DNA of 42,188 bases from an uncultured Sphingobacteriales bacterium. Lineage in GTDB: Bacteria; Bacteroidota; Bacteroidia; Chitinophagales; Chitinophagaceae. Below are positions 32,480-41,744 of this stretch, piece by piece (positions within the stretch are counted from its first letter, which is position 1; each line of letters opens with the position of its first letter). The position numbers and the translations under genes are program-made. Below the pieces are notes generated by a model. The model did not search any database and was not told the origin of the DNA. It was given only the letters and a program-made list of their open reading frames with translations. Location: positions 1-42,188 of the forward strand of contig CAMLFX010000015.1 in assembly GCA_946479435.1 (NCBI GenBank), in the 5' to 3' direction.

Positions 32480-34318
32480 ATGTGCGGTATAGTTGGTTAT
32501 ATTGGCAATAAAGATGCCTTTCCTATTTTAATAAAAGGGCTGAAACGCCTTGAATACCGTGGGTATGATAGCGCAGGCGTCGCTTTGCTAAACGGCGACC
32601 TTCATATTTACAAAAAAGCAGGCAAGGTTAGTGAACTGGAAAAAATCACCAATGATCAACCAACCACAGCAAATATCGGCATTGGCCATACGCGCTGGGC
32701 AACACACGGCGAACCTAATGACAGAAACGCGCACCCTCACTTATCACAATCGAAAGAAATAGCCATCATTCACAATGGCATAATAGAAAACTACGGCCCG
32801 TTAAAGCAAGAACTACAAAAACGTGGTTATGTGTTTCATTCAGACACTGATACTGAAGTATTGGTAAATCTGATTGAAGAAGTAAAAAAACAAGATAAAC
32901 TTTCGCTTGAAGATGCCGTACGTGTGGCACTTAACGAGGTTATTGGCGCATACGCAATAGTTGTTATTGATAAAAGCAACCCCGATGTGCTCATTGCAGC
33001 ACGTAAGGGCAGCCCGTTGGTAATTGGCATTGGTGAAGGTGAATTTTACATAGCTTCTGATGCCTCACCAATTATTGAATATACGCCTAACGTAATATAC
33101 CTTGATGACCAGGAATATGCCTGTGTAAACAGAAATGGCAAATATGTTATAAAAACACTTGCCAATGTAGAAAAATCGCATGCGGTTCAAAAGCTGGAAA
33201 TGAGTCTTGAGGCTATTGAAAAAGGCGGTTTTGAGCATTTCATGCTAAAAGAAATACACGAGCAGCCTAAGGCACTTCAGGATGCGTTGCGTGGAAGAAT
33301 GAATGCACAACAAGGCTGGATAAAGCTTGGGGGATTGATAGAGTACGAAACACGAATAGATAATGCAAAAAGGTTTATTGTAACTGCTTGTGGCACATCC
33401 TGGCATTCGGGACTTATTGGCGAGTATTTGATCGAAGACCTGGCGCGTGTACCGGTAGAAGTTGAATATGCTTCTGAATTCCGTTACCGCAATCCTATCA
33501 TCAACGCGAGCGATGTTGTACTGGCTATATCGCAATCGGGCGAAACCGCAGATACACTGGCAGCAATAGAATTAGCTAAGGACAGGCAAGCTTTAATTTT
33601 TGGTATATGCAATGTGATAGGATCTTCAATTGCACGCATATCGCATGCCGGCGCTTATACACACGCCGGCCCTGAAATAGGCGTTGCTTCAACTAAGGCT
33701 TTTTCAACGCAGGTGACCATACTTACACTTTTGGCTTTGCAAATTGCCCAGTCAAAAGGAACAATTGCTACATCCAAGCTTAGGGAAATATTGTATGAAT
33801 TAGAGAATATACCTAATAAAATAAAAGAAGTTCTTGAGCTGGATAGCCAAATAAAAGAAATAGCTGAAATCTATAAAGATGCCAGCAACTTCCTTTACCT
33901 GGGCCGTGGTGTTAACTTCCCGGTAGCTCTTGAAGGAGCTTTGAAACTGAAAGAAATATCTTATATACATGCGGAAGGATATCCTGCCGCTGAAATGAAG
34001 CATGGCCCTATCGCCCTGATAGATGAAGCAATGCCCGTAGTATTTCTGGCCACCAACGAAAGTGCATACGAGAAAATAGTATCGAATGTGCAGGAAGTAA
34101 AAGCACGCAAAGGAAAGATCATAGCTGTAGTAAACAAAGGTGATACACAGATCCGCGAACTGGCTGACCATGTAATAGAGGTACCGGCTACCGAAGAAGT
34201 ATTATCGCCACTTATTACTATCGTTCCCTTACAACTGCTTGCTTACCACATAGCTATTTTGCGCGGTTGCAATGTTGACCAACCAAGAAACCTTGCAAAA
34301 TCAGTAACTGTAGAGTAA
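32480..34318 (+). CDS. glmS: Glutamine-fructose-6-phosphate aminotransferase (isomerising)
   Basis: A 612-residue cytosolic enzyme making glucosamine 6-phosphate, the entry to peptidoglycan and lipopolysaccharide amino sugars. The N-terminal glutaminase domain begins MCGIVGYIG, with nucleophile Cys2 and GHTRWATHG near 73-81. Two SIS sugar-isomerase domains follow (TACGTSWHSG near 300-309, ISQSGETADT near 350-359 and STKAFSTQ near 402-409). The C-terminus is the standard PRNLAKSVTVE. Length is normal. No glmS ribozyme-like sequence is expected or seen in the 10-base gap upstream. It sits in an apparent operon with DUF4270 and metK. Confidence 0.98.
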   Translation: MCGIVGYIGNKDAFPILIKGLKRLEYRGYDSAGVALLNGDLHIYKKAGKVSELEKITNDQPTTANIGIGHTRWATHGEPNDRNAHPHLSQSKEIAIIHNGIIENYGPLKQELQKRGYVFHSDTDTEVLVNLIEEVKKQDKLSLEDAVRVALNEVIGAYAIVVIDKSNPDVLIAARKGSPLVIGIGEGEFYIASDASPIIEYTPNVIYLDDQEYACVNRNGKYVIKTLANVEKSHAVQKLEMSLEAIEKGGFEHFMLKEIHEQPKALQDALRGRMNAQQGWIKLGGLIEYETRIDNAKRFIVTACGTSWHSGLIGEYLIEDLARVPVEVEYASEFRYRNPIINASDVVLAISQSGETADTLAAIELAKDRQALIFGICNVIGSSIARISHAGAYTHAGPEIGVASTKAFSTQVTILTLLALQIAQSKGTIATSKLREILYELENIPNKIKEVLELDSQIKEIAEIYKDASNFLYLGRGVNFPVALEGALKLKEISYIHAEGYPAAEMKHGPIALIDEAMPVVFLATNESAYEKIVSNVQEVKARKGKIIAVVNKGDTQIRELADHVIEVPATEEVLSPLITIVPLQLLAYHIAILRGCNVDQPRNLAKSVTVE

Positions 34319-34356
34319 TTTTCCGTTTTACAACATAAAAAACCTTACTAAAACTA

Positions 34357-35610
34357 ATGCCTTATTTGTTTACTTCGGAGTCAGTATCAGAAGGACATCC
34401 GGATAAAGTTGCCGACCAGATATCAGATGCACTCGTTGATAATTTCCTTGCATGGGATGCTAATGCTAAGATAGCTTGCGAAACTTTAGTTACTACCGGC
34501 CAGGTTGTATTGGCAGGCGAAGTAAAATGTAATACATACATAGATGTACAAACCATAGCTCGCGACGTGATCACTAAAATTGGCTATACCAAAAGTGAAT
34601 ACATGTTTGAAGCTAACTCTTGCGGCGTGCTTTCTGCAATACACGAACAATCTCCGGATATAAACCAGGGTGTTGATAAAAAGAAAAAAGAAGACCAGGG
34701 TGCAGGCGATCAGGGTATGATGTTTGGATATGCCACTAACGAAACTGCTAACTACATGCCATTGGCGTTAGATATGGCTCACTTGCTACTGCGTGAACTT
34801 TCATCTATCCGTAACGAGAAAAAAGAAATGAAGTACTTGCGTCCTGACGCTAAAAGCCAGGTAACGCTTGAATATAGTGATGATAATAAACCTGTACGTA
34901 TCGATACGATTGTTATCTCTACACAGCATGACGATTTTGCTGACGAGAAAAAAATGCAGGATCGAATTAAAAAAGATGTACTTACTATTCTTATTCCCCG
35001 CGTTATAAAAGTTTATCCTCAATACAAACACCTTTTCAACAATAAGATCAAATATCACATTAACCCTACCGGTAAATTTGTGATAGGTGGCCCTCACGGT
35101 GATACAGGCTTAACCGGCCGTAAAATCATTGTTGACACTTATGGCGGAAAGGGCGCGCATGGTGGTGGTGCATTCTCAGGTAAAGATCCTAGTAAAGTAG
35201 ATCGTTCTGCAGCGTACGCAACGCGCCACATAGCTAAAAACCTGGTAGCTGCAGGGGTTTGCGAAGAAGTTTTGGTGCAAGTATCTTACGCCATAGGCGT
35301 TGCACAGCCCATGGGGTTGTATGTAAATACTTATGGTACTGCAAAAGTAAATATGACCGATGGCCAGATAGCTAAAATAGTTAGTGAAGTGTTTGATATG
35401 CGCCCTTATTTCATTGAACAACGCCTTAAACTGCGCCAGCCGATGTATAGCGAATGCGCTGCTTATGGACACATGGGCCGCGAACCACAAATAGTTACCA
35501 AGGCTTTTAAATCGGCAGATGGTAAAACTAAAAACGTGAAAGTTGAGCTGTTTACCTGGGAAAAACTTGACTACGTAGCAAAAGTGAAAAAAGCGTTTGG
35601 GCTGAAATAA
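34357..35610 (+). CDS. metK: S-adenosylmethionine synthetase
   Basis: A 417-residue cytosolic enzyme making S-adenosylmethionine from methionine and ATP. Motifs: [17 protein letters not shown] near 8-24 in pieces (GHPDK is the ATP/methionine site), [12 protein letters not shown] near 117-128 and [25 protein letters not shown] near 264-288 in pieces (the phosphate-binding loop and second conserved motif). Length is slightly above that of Escherichia coli MetK, as is usual here. It starts 38 bases after glmS and ends before a strong bidirectional terminator, so it closes the operon. SAM made here would feed methyltransferases such as the one at 41046. Confidence 0.98.
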   Translation: MPYLFTSESVSEGHPDKVADQISDALVDNFLAWDANAKIACETLVTTGQVVLAGEVKCNTYIDVQTIARDVITKIGYTKSEYMFEANSCGVLSAIHEQSPDINQGVDKKKKEDQGAGDQGMMFGYATNETANYMPLALDMAHLLLRELSSIRNEKKEMKYLRPDAKSQVTLEYSDDNKPVRIDTIVISTQHDDFADEKKMQDRIKKDVLTILIPRVIKVYPQYKHLFNNKIKYHINPTGKFVIGGPHGDTGLTGRKIIVDTYGGKGAHGGGAFSGKDPSKVDRSAAYATRHIAKNLVAAGVCEEVLVQVSYAIGVAQPMGLYVNTYGTAKVNMTDGQIAKIVSEVFDMRPYFIEQRLKLRQPMYSECAAYGHMGREPQIVTKAFKSADGKTKNVKVELFTWEKLDYVAKVKKAFGLK

Positions 35611-35627
35611 TTTCAGAGCAAGAATAT

Positions 35628-35664
35628 AAAAATAAAGCCGCTGAAATTCAGCGGCTTTATTTTT
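35628..35664. terminator. Bidirectional intrinsic terminator between metK and the T9SS protein gene
   Basis: AAAAATAAAGCCGCTGAA (35628-35645) and TTCAGCGGCTTTATTTTT (35647-35664) are perfect 18-base complements around one base. The A and T ends give a T tract on both strands, so it serves both convergent genes. Confidence 0.92.
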
Positions 35665-35687
35665 ATGATGTTATACCTAATGCTGTA

Positions 35688-37865
35688 CTACCGTATAAGT
35701 ATAAAATTCCCTGTTTTCTCAAACTCTTCTTTATCGGTGCACTTGTATTTTATATAATAAGAATACATTCCCGGATCTTGAGGTTTATTATTGAAATAGC
35801 CATCCCAACCCTGATTTTGATCCGATGTCTCAAATATTTTTTGCCCCCAACGGTTCATAATCACAAATTTATAAAGAAGCTGAAAGCCGCTTGACCGGAT
35901 CCGGAATATGTCATTTTTCCCATCCCCATTGGGTGTAAATGCATCAGGTAAAACAATATCACAGCAGTGTTTAGGACTCACATAAATGCTATCTGTTATA
36001 GCACATCCCCACCTGTTAGTAGTTACCACCGAGATGAATTGTTCTCTGTTTACTATAGCTTCTACCTTGTATATATTGTTTTGAACAAATGTACCTACCG
36101 GCCTCCATTCGTAAGTATAATCCTTGCCATCAACAGTAGATAAATGTAATGTATCATCCATACAAACATATTTATCATCTATGTGGATATCGGCTACAGG
36201 ATATTCATGTACGTTCACAATAGTATCGAACGATGGAGGGATACAGCCATTCTCGCTTTTTACTGTTAAGCTGATACGTTTCTTACCCGTAGTACTCCAG
36301 CCTAAATGAAAGCCATCGTGGTAAATGGTATCAGGCGTGTTCCAATCATCTACCGTCCAATAGTAGCTTGTACCTTCTTTATTTTCAAACGGGTGCACTT
36401 CTATACTATCACCTACACATACATGGTTATTTAGTGTGTAATATGCCCTGGCTGAAGGTTTCACATAAATCTTTACACTATCATATACATTACATACCGA
36501 ATTGGATACATGCAGATAAATTGTTTTCACACCCGGAGTACCCCATTGTATCGTTACATTACTAGTGCCTTGCCCTTGAATAGCACCACCAGGAGAAGTC
36601 CATTGATGATAAGCTTGTGGAGGATTGTTGGCTACACTTTGCACTACGTATGGACTATATTGGCATGCTGAGTCTGAGAAAGTTTTAATAATAGCATTCA
36701 CTTCATCAGCTACCGAAACTTTTACTGTATCTGTTTTCATACACCCACTGCGGCCTGTTATAGTAACTATATATTCTGTCTCAGTTTGCGGGCTTGCAAT
36801 AGGCGCGGCACAATTAGTGCAGCTAAGGCCTGCAGCAGGAGTCCATGAGTAAGTATATGGTGCGTCATCTACATTAGGATATGTATTTAATTGAACACTA
36901 CCTCCTATACCACACACAGCTGTATCAGCATTAACTCGAGGATCAAAAATTTCAATTCTTGTATAGAAAGTATCCTCACATCCAAAACCGGAATATGGAG
37001 TAACAATCACTGCAAACTGTTCATTAGCACCTGGTGTCGGTATAGTTATATCTTGTCCCGTACCAATTACATGAGTAAGGTTACCATCCATCCATGTATA
37101 CTGGTCGTAACCCGGAACACCTTGCAGAACAACTGTATTTGTTCCTCCCGCACCCTTACATGCTACAGAATAGGTTCTGAACAGGCTGCAATCCATATCT
37201 AAATATCCATAACCAAAATGCCCTCCCTGCGAGCAATCACCACTGGCAAAATCCAATGCGATAGTATGGCCTGAATAGGCTGAAAGATCGATACTGGAAC
37301 TGGTCCAGGATTTATAAAAAACATCCTGTGCTGCGGCCGATTGTTGAAAACCCGGCAAACTTGAAGAAGCTACATAGGTAAATTCGTTACAAGGAATTTG
37401 CTGATTGGTTGCGGAATCGTATGCTTTTACTTCAAACCTGGGTTGCTCGGTGATATCGTGATGCGGATCCTGGAAGACCACAGCGTAGCGGTACACAACA
37501 ATATATTGAGAACTACCAGTGGGTATTTGAACATAATACCTTGCCCTTTCAGCCTCCGCGCCTACATTAGTATTACCAAGTTTTAATGCATACATGCCGC
37601 CACCCTGTGCTACAACAGGGAAACCTCCATACGGGTCCAGACCAGTCCCACTCATCAGCTCATGTCGGCCGGCAATGGGTAATGTGGATGAAGGTGTACT
37701 TATCGGGCAGCAATTGCCAATGTAAAATTTCCAATTACTATAGTCTCCAGCCTCAAAATCCATATTAGGAGGACAATTTGACTGGGCATATGTTTGCAAA
37801 AAACCTAGCTGTAAACAAACTAATAATGATAGTACTTTAATGAAAGACAATTGGGAATTGGGCAT
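35688..37865 (-). CDS. T9SS type B sorting-domain (gliding motility-associated C-terminal domain) secreted protein
   Basis: A 725-residue exported protein from the ATG at 37865, opening with a signal peptide (about 35 residues, ending near QTYAQ). Then a jelly-roll-like N-terminal part with MDFEAGDYSNWKF, several Ig/PKD-like repeats (for example YSWTPAAGLSCTNCAAPI and YEWRPVGTFV; about residues 250-620), and a C-terminal type B sorting domain of about 85 residues: VLPDAFTPNGDGKNDIF, MNRWGQKIFETSD, GWDGYFNN and TGNFILIR. This domain directs export by the type IX secretion system, after which the protein is anchored or released at the cell surface. Its binding partner is unknown; roles in adhesion or motility are typical but unproven here. 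Confidence 0.93.
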   Translation of the reverse strand: MPNSQLSFIKVLSLLVCLQLGFLQTYAQSNCPPNMDFEAGDYSNWKFYIGNCCPISTPSSTLPIAGRHELMSGTGLDPYGGFPVVAQGGGMYALKLGNTNVGAEAERARYYVQIPTGSSQYIVVYRYAVVFQDPHHDITEQPRFEVKAYDSATNQQIPCNEFTYVASSSLPGFQQSAAAQDVFYKSWTSSSIDLSAYSGHTIALDFASGDCSQGGHFGYGYLDMDCSLFRTYSVACKGAGGTNTVVLQGVPGYDQYTWMDGNLTHVIGTGQDITIPTPGANEQFAVIVTPYSGFGCEDTFYTRIEIFDPRVNADTAVCGIGGSVQLNTYPNVDDAPYTYSWTPAAGLSCTNCAAPIASPQTETEYIVTITGRSGCMKTDTVKVSVADEVNAIIKTFSDSACQYSPYVVQSVANNPPQAYHQWTSPGGAIQGQGTSNVTIQWGTPGVKTIYLHVSNSVCNVYDSVKIYVKPSARAYYTLNNHVCVGDSIEVHPFENKEGTSYYWTVDDWNTPDTIYHDGFHLGWSTTGKKRISLTVKSENGCIPPSFDTIVNVHEYPVADIHIDDKYVCMDDTLHLSTVDGKDYTYEWRPVGTFVQNNIYKVEAIVNREQFISVVTTNRWGCAITDSIYVSPKHCCDIVLPDAFTPNGDGKNDIFRIRSSGFQLLYKFVIMNRWGQKIFETSDQNQGWDGYFNNKPQDPGMYSYYIKYKCTDKEEFEKTGNFILIR

Positions 37866-37960
37866 ATAGGATAATTTTAACACATACAAGTTTAATATTT
37901 TTTTTATTCATTTACAATAAGTTAAATAATTAAATATAAATAATTAAAAATCAAATCATT

Positions 37961-38323
37961 ATGAGCTATGTTCAAAATAAAATTATTGCACTCGCATGGT
38001 TTAATGCTTTTAACAAGCACGATCTCGATGAACTATTAAAACTATATAGTGAAAAAGCCGAACATTATAGCCCAAAACTCGCTACTCGACAACCGGAAAC
38101 TAAAGGACTAATAAAAGGTAAAAATGCTTTACAAACGTGGTGGAAAGATGCTTTTGACAGGCTGCCCTCTCTACAATATACGTGTACCTCATTAACTGCT
38201 AATGAAGAACGGGTATTTATGGAATATATAAGGAAGGTAAACGGAGAACCAGATATGCTGGTAGCTGAAGTACTTGAAATACAAGATGGCATAATTATAG
38301 CATCAAGAGTATATCATGGCTGA
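37961..38323 (+). CDS. SnoaL/NTF2-like protein
   Basis: A 120-residue protein with the NTF2-like pattern: an N-terminal helix (ALAWFNAFNKHDLDELLKLY, residues 11-30), a short segment with EHYSP, GKNALQTWWKDAFDRLP near 52-68, then beta strands YTCTSL, VFMEYIRK and MLVAEVLEIQDGIIIASRVYHG. SnoaL-like domains serve as polyketide cyclases, isomerases or as enzymes of unknown reaction; nothing in the sequence fixes which. It precedes idi by 141 bases on the same strand and is within the polyketide/isoprenoid region, so a role as an auxiliary tailoring protein is possible but not shown. Confidence 0.82.
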   Translation: MSYVQNKIIALAWFNAFNKHDLDELLKLYSEKAEHYSPKLATRQPETKGLIKGKNALQTWWKDAFDRLPSLQYTCTSLTANEERVFMEYIRKVNGEPDMLVAEVLEIQDGIIIASRVYHG

Positions 38324-38464
38324 AAAATAGAAAAGCCGGCCTGAAAACAGACCAGCCCCTATAAACCCTATCACCATGAAAACATAACAAAAATAAGCTA
38401 TGTAGCACTTACATAAAAATGATATTGATCATCATTAAGAAAAATACAAATTCGGAGCGCTGGT

Positions 38465-38965
38465 ATGAACTATGTTTTGGAAATAAATGAAGCTGACGAA
38501 ATAGTTGGAAGGCAGGAGAAATTACTTGCACACCAGCAAGGAATTTTACACAGGGCTTTTTCCATTTTTATATTCAATAGTGATGGAGAACTTTTATTAC
38601 AACAACGTGCTGATGATAAATACCACTGTGGTGGATTATGGACGAATACTTGTTGCTCACACCCATACGATGAAGATACACCTGCCGCTGCACACAGGCG
38701 ATTGCAGGAAGAAATGGGGTTCGATTGCCCGCTGACCTTTATACAGAAATTCAGATATAAAGCTCAATTGAGCAACAATCTCATTGAAAATGAACTTGAC
38801 TATATATACAAGGGCATGTATGACGGTGAAATAATATTTAACCCGTTGGAAGTTCAGGCCGTTCAATATATAAGCTTGCAAAAACTTCACCAGGATTTAC
38901 AGCAGTATCCGGAAAAGTTCACCCCATGGTTAAAGCTGATAACCGAAGCGGTAGAAATTATATAG
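38465..38965 (+). CDS. idi: Isopentenyl-diphosphate delta-isomerase, type 1
   Basis: A 166-residue Nudix-fold enzyme that interconverts isopentenyl and dimethylallyl diphosphate in isoprenoid synthesis. Type 1 signatures: LHRAFSIFIF near 28-37, LLLQQRADDKYHCGGLWTNTCCSHP in pieces (catalytic Cys in TNTCCSHP near 60-67), the Nudix-like AAHRRLQEEMGF near 75-86, and the catalytic Glu of ENELDYIY near 110-117. Length suits bacterial IDI-1. Its 3' end overlaps the convergent UbiA gene by 8 bases. Placement next to a UbiA prenyltransferase suggests supply of prenyl donor for that enzyme. Confidence 0.95.
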   Translation: MNYVLEINEADEIVGRQEKLLAHQQGILHRAFSIFIFNSDGELLLQQRADDKYHCGGLWTNTCCSHPYDEDTPAAAHRRLQEEMGFDCPLTFIQKFRYKAQLSNNLIENELDYIYKGMYDGEIIFNPLEVQAVQYISLQKLHQDLQQYPEKFTPWLKLITEAVEII

Positions 38966-39866
38966 TACAATGGTTGAGTATAGCTATAATAATAAAACAT
39001 ACAACCATACAAACTGCCGATATTTTGTTCATTAACATCGCGTGCCTGTAATCTACTTTGCTTTTATCTTTTAACGATTGTAGAAACCAGGAAGTAAAAT
39101 ATATGACCACAGGCAAAAGGCAGCCAATGAAAATAAAAAACTGCTGTATTGAATAATAAGTAGTGAAATGATGAAATATAACTAAAGCTCCTGCGGTAAA
39201 GAATATACCTGTAAATATAAAAGTACCTCTGACACCTAACCTATAACTAATAGTATGGTCACCACGTTTCACGTCTTCTTCATGCTGATATATCTGAGTT
39301 AAGGGGTAAGAACCACCTATTATTAAAGATGCAAATAACATGGCTTCTATGTTTTTCATGGTAAACCATTGTATCGATACAATATCAGTCGCAGCCATAT
39401 TTGCCTGCATGTATGTATAGCCACCCTGAAAGAACATAACACTAAGCCAACCCAGGTAGGGGTACTTTTTCAGTCTTATCCCATTCCAGCTATATGCTTT
39501 TGAAAAAGCAATATACCCCATCATTAATATCGCATGCGGCCAGCCTGCAAACAAGCAAATAAGCAGTCCCATAGCATCAACCAGTATGCTTACGTAATAC
39601 ATGTTACGAGTTACCGGTGGCGGATGTTCAAGCCCGCCAATCGCGCCTTCATCTTTATCCATATAGCTATTGTATATATTACTGCCTGGATATATAAAAA
39701 AATGTTGTGCAATAAGTACAATAGTTAATTTTATGGCATGAATATTAGATGCTTGACTAATACCGAATATGAATACAGGAAGTAAATAGAAAGAAAAGGG
39801 CACACGCAAGTGCAATAGTGTATCCCTGTTAGTAAATGAACGTAATATAGAACTGCTTTTATTCAA
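38958..39866 (-). CDS. UbiA-family prenyltransferase
   Basis: A 302-residue integral membrane protein with about eight hydrophobic helices. The two Mg2+-prenyl-diphosphate motifs are NSYMDKDE (residues 66-73, Asp70 and Asp72) and HEEDVKRGD (195-203, Asp198 and Asp203). The start must be the TTG at 39866: the only upstream in-frame codons before a TAG four codons earlier contain no ATG, and the next ATG is too far into the fold. It is distinct in sequence from the UbiA protein at 6892. Acceptor and prenyl chain are unknown; an EboC-like role is another option. It is divergent from the polyketide synthase gene by 60 bases. Confidence 0.88.
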   Translation of the reverse strand: MNKSSSILRSFTNRDTLLHLRVPFSFYLLPVFIFGISQASNIHAIKLTIVLIAQHFFIYPGSNIYNSYMDKDEGAIGGLEHPPPVTRNMYYVSILVDAMGLLICLFAGWPHAILMMGYIAFSKAYSWNGIRLKKYPYLGWLSVMFFQGGYTYMQANMAATDIVSIQWFTMKNIEAMLFASLIIGGSYPLTQIYQHEEDVKRGDHTISYRLGVRGTFIFTGIFFTAGALVIFHHFTTYYSIQQFFIFIGCLLPVVIYFTSWFLQSLKDKSKVDYRHAMLMNKISAVCMVVCFIIIAILNHCTI

Positions 39867-39883
39867 TTGGTAAGAATTCTAAT

Positions 39884-39913
39884 CTCTAATATAGAGTTTT
39901 CGATATAAATATC
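39884..39913. promoter_or_regulatory. Two dyads in the divergent UbiA/polyketide synthase region
   Basis: CTCTA-ATA-TAGAG (39884-39896) and GATAT-AA-ATATC (39902-39913) are perfect short dyads 5 bases apart, in the 60-base region between divergent start codons. No consensus -7 box was found on either strand. They could be operators for one regulator of both genes, or chance in A/T-rich sequence. Confidence 0.35.
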
Positions 39914-39926
39914 AGTCCAAACTAAG

Positions 39927-41039
39927 ATGAACGAACCCATTATACACGCAATAGGTACCGCAACACCCGTCCATAAAATTTCGCAAGAGCATCACTACTC
40001 TATCCTGGAGGCAGCCAATGGATTGAGCAGGGAAGAAAAACTGATACTGAGAAAAATATATAGCCGTAGCGGCATAGAATATCGCCATAGTGTTTTAGAA
40101 GAATTTTCCTCGGCTGATAAGGAGCAAAATATAATATTTCACCCATCAGGCCTGTATGGCAATACTACAGTATCCAAAAGAATGGAGCTATACGAAGCCA
40201 ACGCGGCAAATTTATGTGTTGAAGCCACACAAAATTGCTTAGAGCAACTACCTGCTATGAAAAAAGCAGACATAACACACTTAATAACATTTAGCTGTAC
40301 AGGCATGTATGCACCCGGCATCGATATACAGTTAGTAGAGGCCATGGGGCTTAACAGAAATATAGAGCGTACTTGTATTAATTTCATGGGTTGTTATGCA
40401 GCCATTAATGCATTAAAAGCAGCATACCATATTGCCCGTTCTCAACCTGAAGCAGTTATACTGCTTGCCGGAGTTGAATTATGCTCATTACACTATCAAA
40501 AAAACACTGATCCTAACCAGGTAGTTGCGAATGCACTATTTGGCGATGGCGCCGCGTCGGTAATAGTATCTGCAAAAGATCTATCCGGGAATAAAAGAAG
40601 CCTCACATTAAAAACCTTCTATGCAGAATTTGAACAATCTGCATCGAACGAAATGGTATGGCGTATAGGCGATTCCGGTTTCGACTTAAAACTTACACCT
40701 GAAGTACCTAATATAGTAAGGGAAAATATAGAGCCCTTATTACAGAAACTATTCCAGAAAACGGGTATTAATAAAACAGCGATAGATTATTATGCCATAC
40801 ACCCGGGCGGAACAAAAATACTGGAGGCTTGCGAACAGGCACTTCATATTACAAAAGAGCAAAACGACGTTTCATATACTATCCTTCGCAATTATGGCAA
40901 TATGTCTTCAGTTACTATATTGTTTGTATTAAAAGAATATTTGACACGCATGAATGAAGAAGATAAAGGCAAAAACTTGCTTGCCTGTGCATTCGGCCCT
41001 GGTATTACTATGGAATCGATGATAGTTGAAATAAACTAA
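39927..41039 (+). CDS. Type III polyketide synthase (chalcone/stilbene synthase family)
   Basis: A 370-residue homodimer-type ketosynthase that condenses an acyl-CoA starter with malonyl-CoA without an acyl carrier protein. The catalytic triad is complete: Cys156 (NFMGCYAA), His292 (AIHPGG) and Asn325 (NYGNMSS). The C-terminal AFGPGITMES matches the family's GFGPG motif, and FGDGAAS near 205-211 is present. Length is normal. Starter and chain number cannot be read from sequence; related bacterial enzymes make alkylresorcinols and alkylpyrones from long acyl-CoAs. It is followed by the methyltransferase after 6 bases and divergent from a UbiA gene. Confidence 0.95.
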   Translation: MNEPIIHAIGTATPVHKISQEHHYSILEAANGLSREEKLILRKIYSRSGIEYRHSVLEEFSSADKEQNIIFHPSGLYGNTTVSKRMELYEANAANLCVEATQNCLEQLPAMKKADITHLITFSCTGMYAPGIDIQLVEAMGLNRNIERTCINFMGCYAAINALKAAYHIARSQPEAVILLAGVELCSLHYQKNTDPNQVVANALFGDGAASVIVSAKDLSGNKRSLTLKTFYAEFEQSASNEMVWRIGDSGFDLKLTPEVPNIVRENIEPLLQKLFQKTGINKTAIDYYAIHPGGTKILEACEQALHITKEQNDVSYTILRNYGNMSSVTILFVLKEYLTRMNEEDKGKNLLACAFGPGITMESMIVEIN

Positions 41040-41045
41040 GTATCC

Positions 41046-41744
41046 ATGCCAGATTTTTCGCAACGCAGCAATCAACATGAAATAATGGATGACCTCAATA
41101 CTCCTGAAAAAGAGTTAAGGATAAATCTGCGCGAACTGGAAACTGTAAATAAATATCTTGGCGGATATCGTGTCATCTTTTCTGCGTTCAATAAATTAAA
41201 TATAAACAATGGCACAACGATAGTAGATATTGGTTGTGGTGGCGGTGATACGCTAAGGGCCATAAGCAAATGGGCAAGGAAAGAAAAAAAATCAGTTCGT
41301 TTAGTTGGTATTGACTGGAATCCGGTAATGACCAGATATGCAGCGGAACATTCTAAAGTATATCCGGAAATAATTTATCAAACAGTTGATATTTTTGATG
41401 ACAAATTACAAAACGAGCATGCCGACATAGTAACCTGCAGTTTGTTTTGCCATCATTTTGAGCATGATGATCTTGTAAAGCTGGTGAAAAGAATGCAACA
41501 ACTAGCAGTTAATGCTGTTGTCATTAATGATTTGCACAGGCACTGGTTAGCATATTATTCCATCAAAATACTTACAGCAATTTTCTCAAGAACCTATGTT
41601 GTAAAAAATGATGCTCCGCTATCCGTTGCGCGTGCTTTAATCAGGAAAGAATGGATACAGGTAATGAGTGATGCTAACATCCATAATTATGAAATAAAGT
41701 GGAAATGGGCTTTTCGCTGGCTGATTACCATAAGAAATACTTAA
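41046..41744 (+). CDS. Class I SAM-dependent methyltransferase
   Basis: A 232-residue protein with a Rossmann-type SAM fold: VDIGCGGGDTL (residues 60-70, motif I), GIDWNPVM near 84-91 (acidic residue at the end of strand 2), and CSLFCHHF near 135-142 (motif IV region). It lies in the polyketide operon: 6 bases after the type III polyketide synthase, and its TAA shares an A with the next gene's ATG. It probably methylates the polyketide phenol or a later quinone, on oxygen or carbon. In the Streptomyces srsABC operon the methyltransferase is of a different, membrane-bound type as far as I recall, so this one is not orthologous. Confidence 0.9.
   Translation: MPDFSQRSNQHEIMDDLNTPEKELRINLRELETVNKYLGGYRVIFSAFNKLNINNGTTIVDIGCGGGDTLRAISKWARKEKKSVRLVGIDWNPVMTRYAAEHSKVYPEIIYQTVDIFDDKLQNEHADIVTCSLFCHHFEHDDLVKLVKRMQQLAVNAVVINDLHRHWLAYYSIKILTAIFSRTYVVKNDAPLSVARALIRKEWIQVMSDANIHNYEIKWKWAFRWLITIRNT

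Noticed and set aside
38331..38360. Possible terminator GGCCTG-AAAA-CAGACC between the SnoaL-like gene and idi
   Set aside because: The stem has a mismatch, is only six pairs long and is not followed by a T tract.
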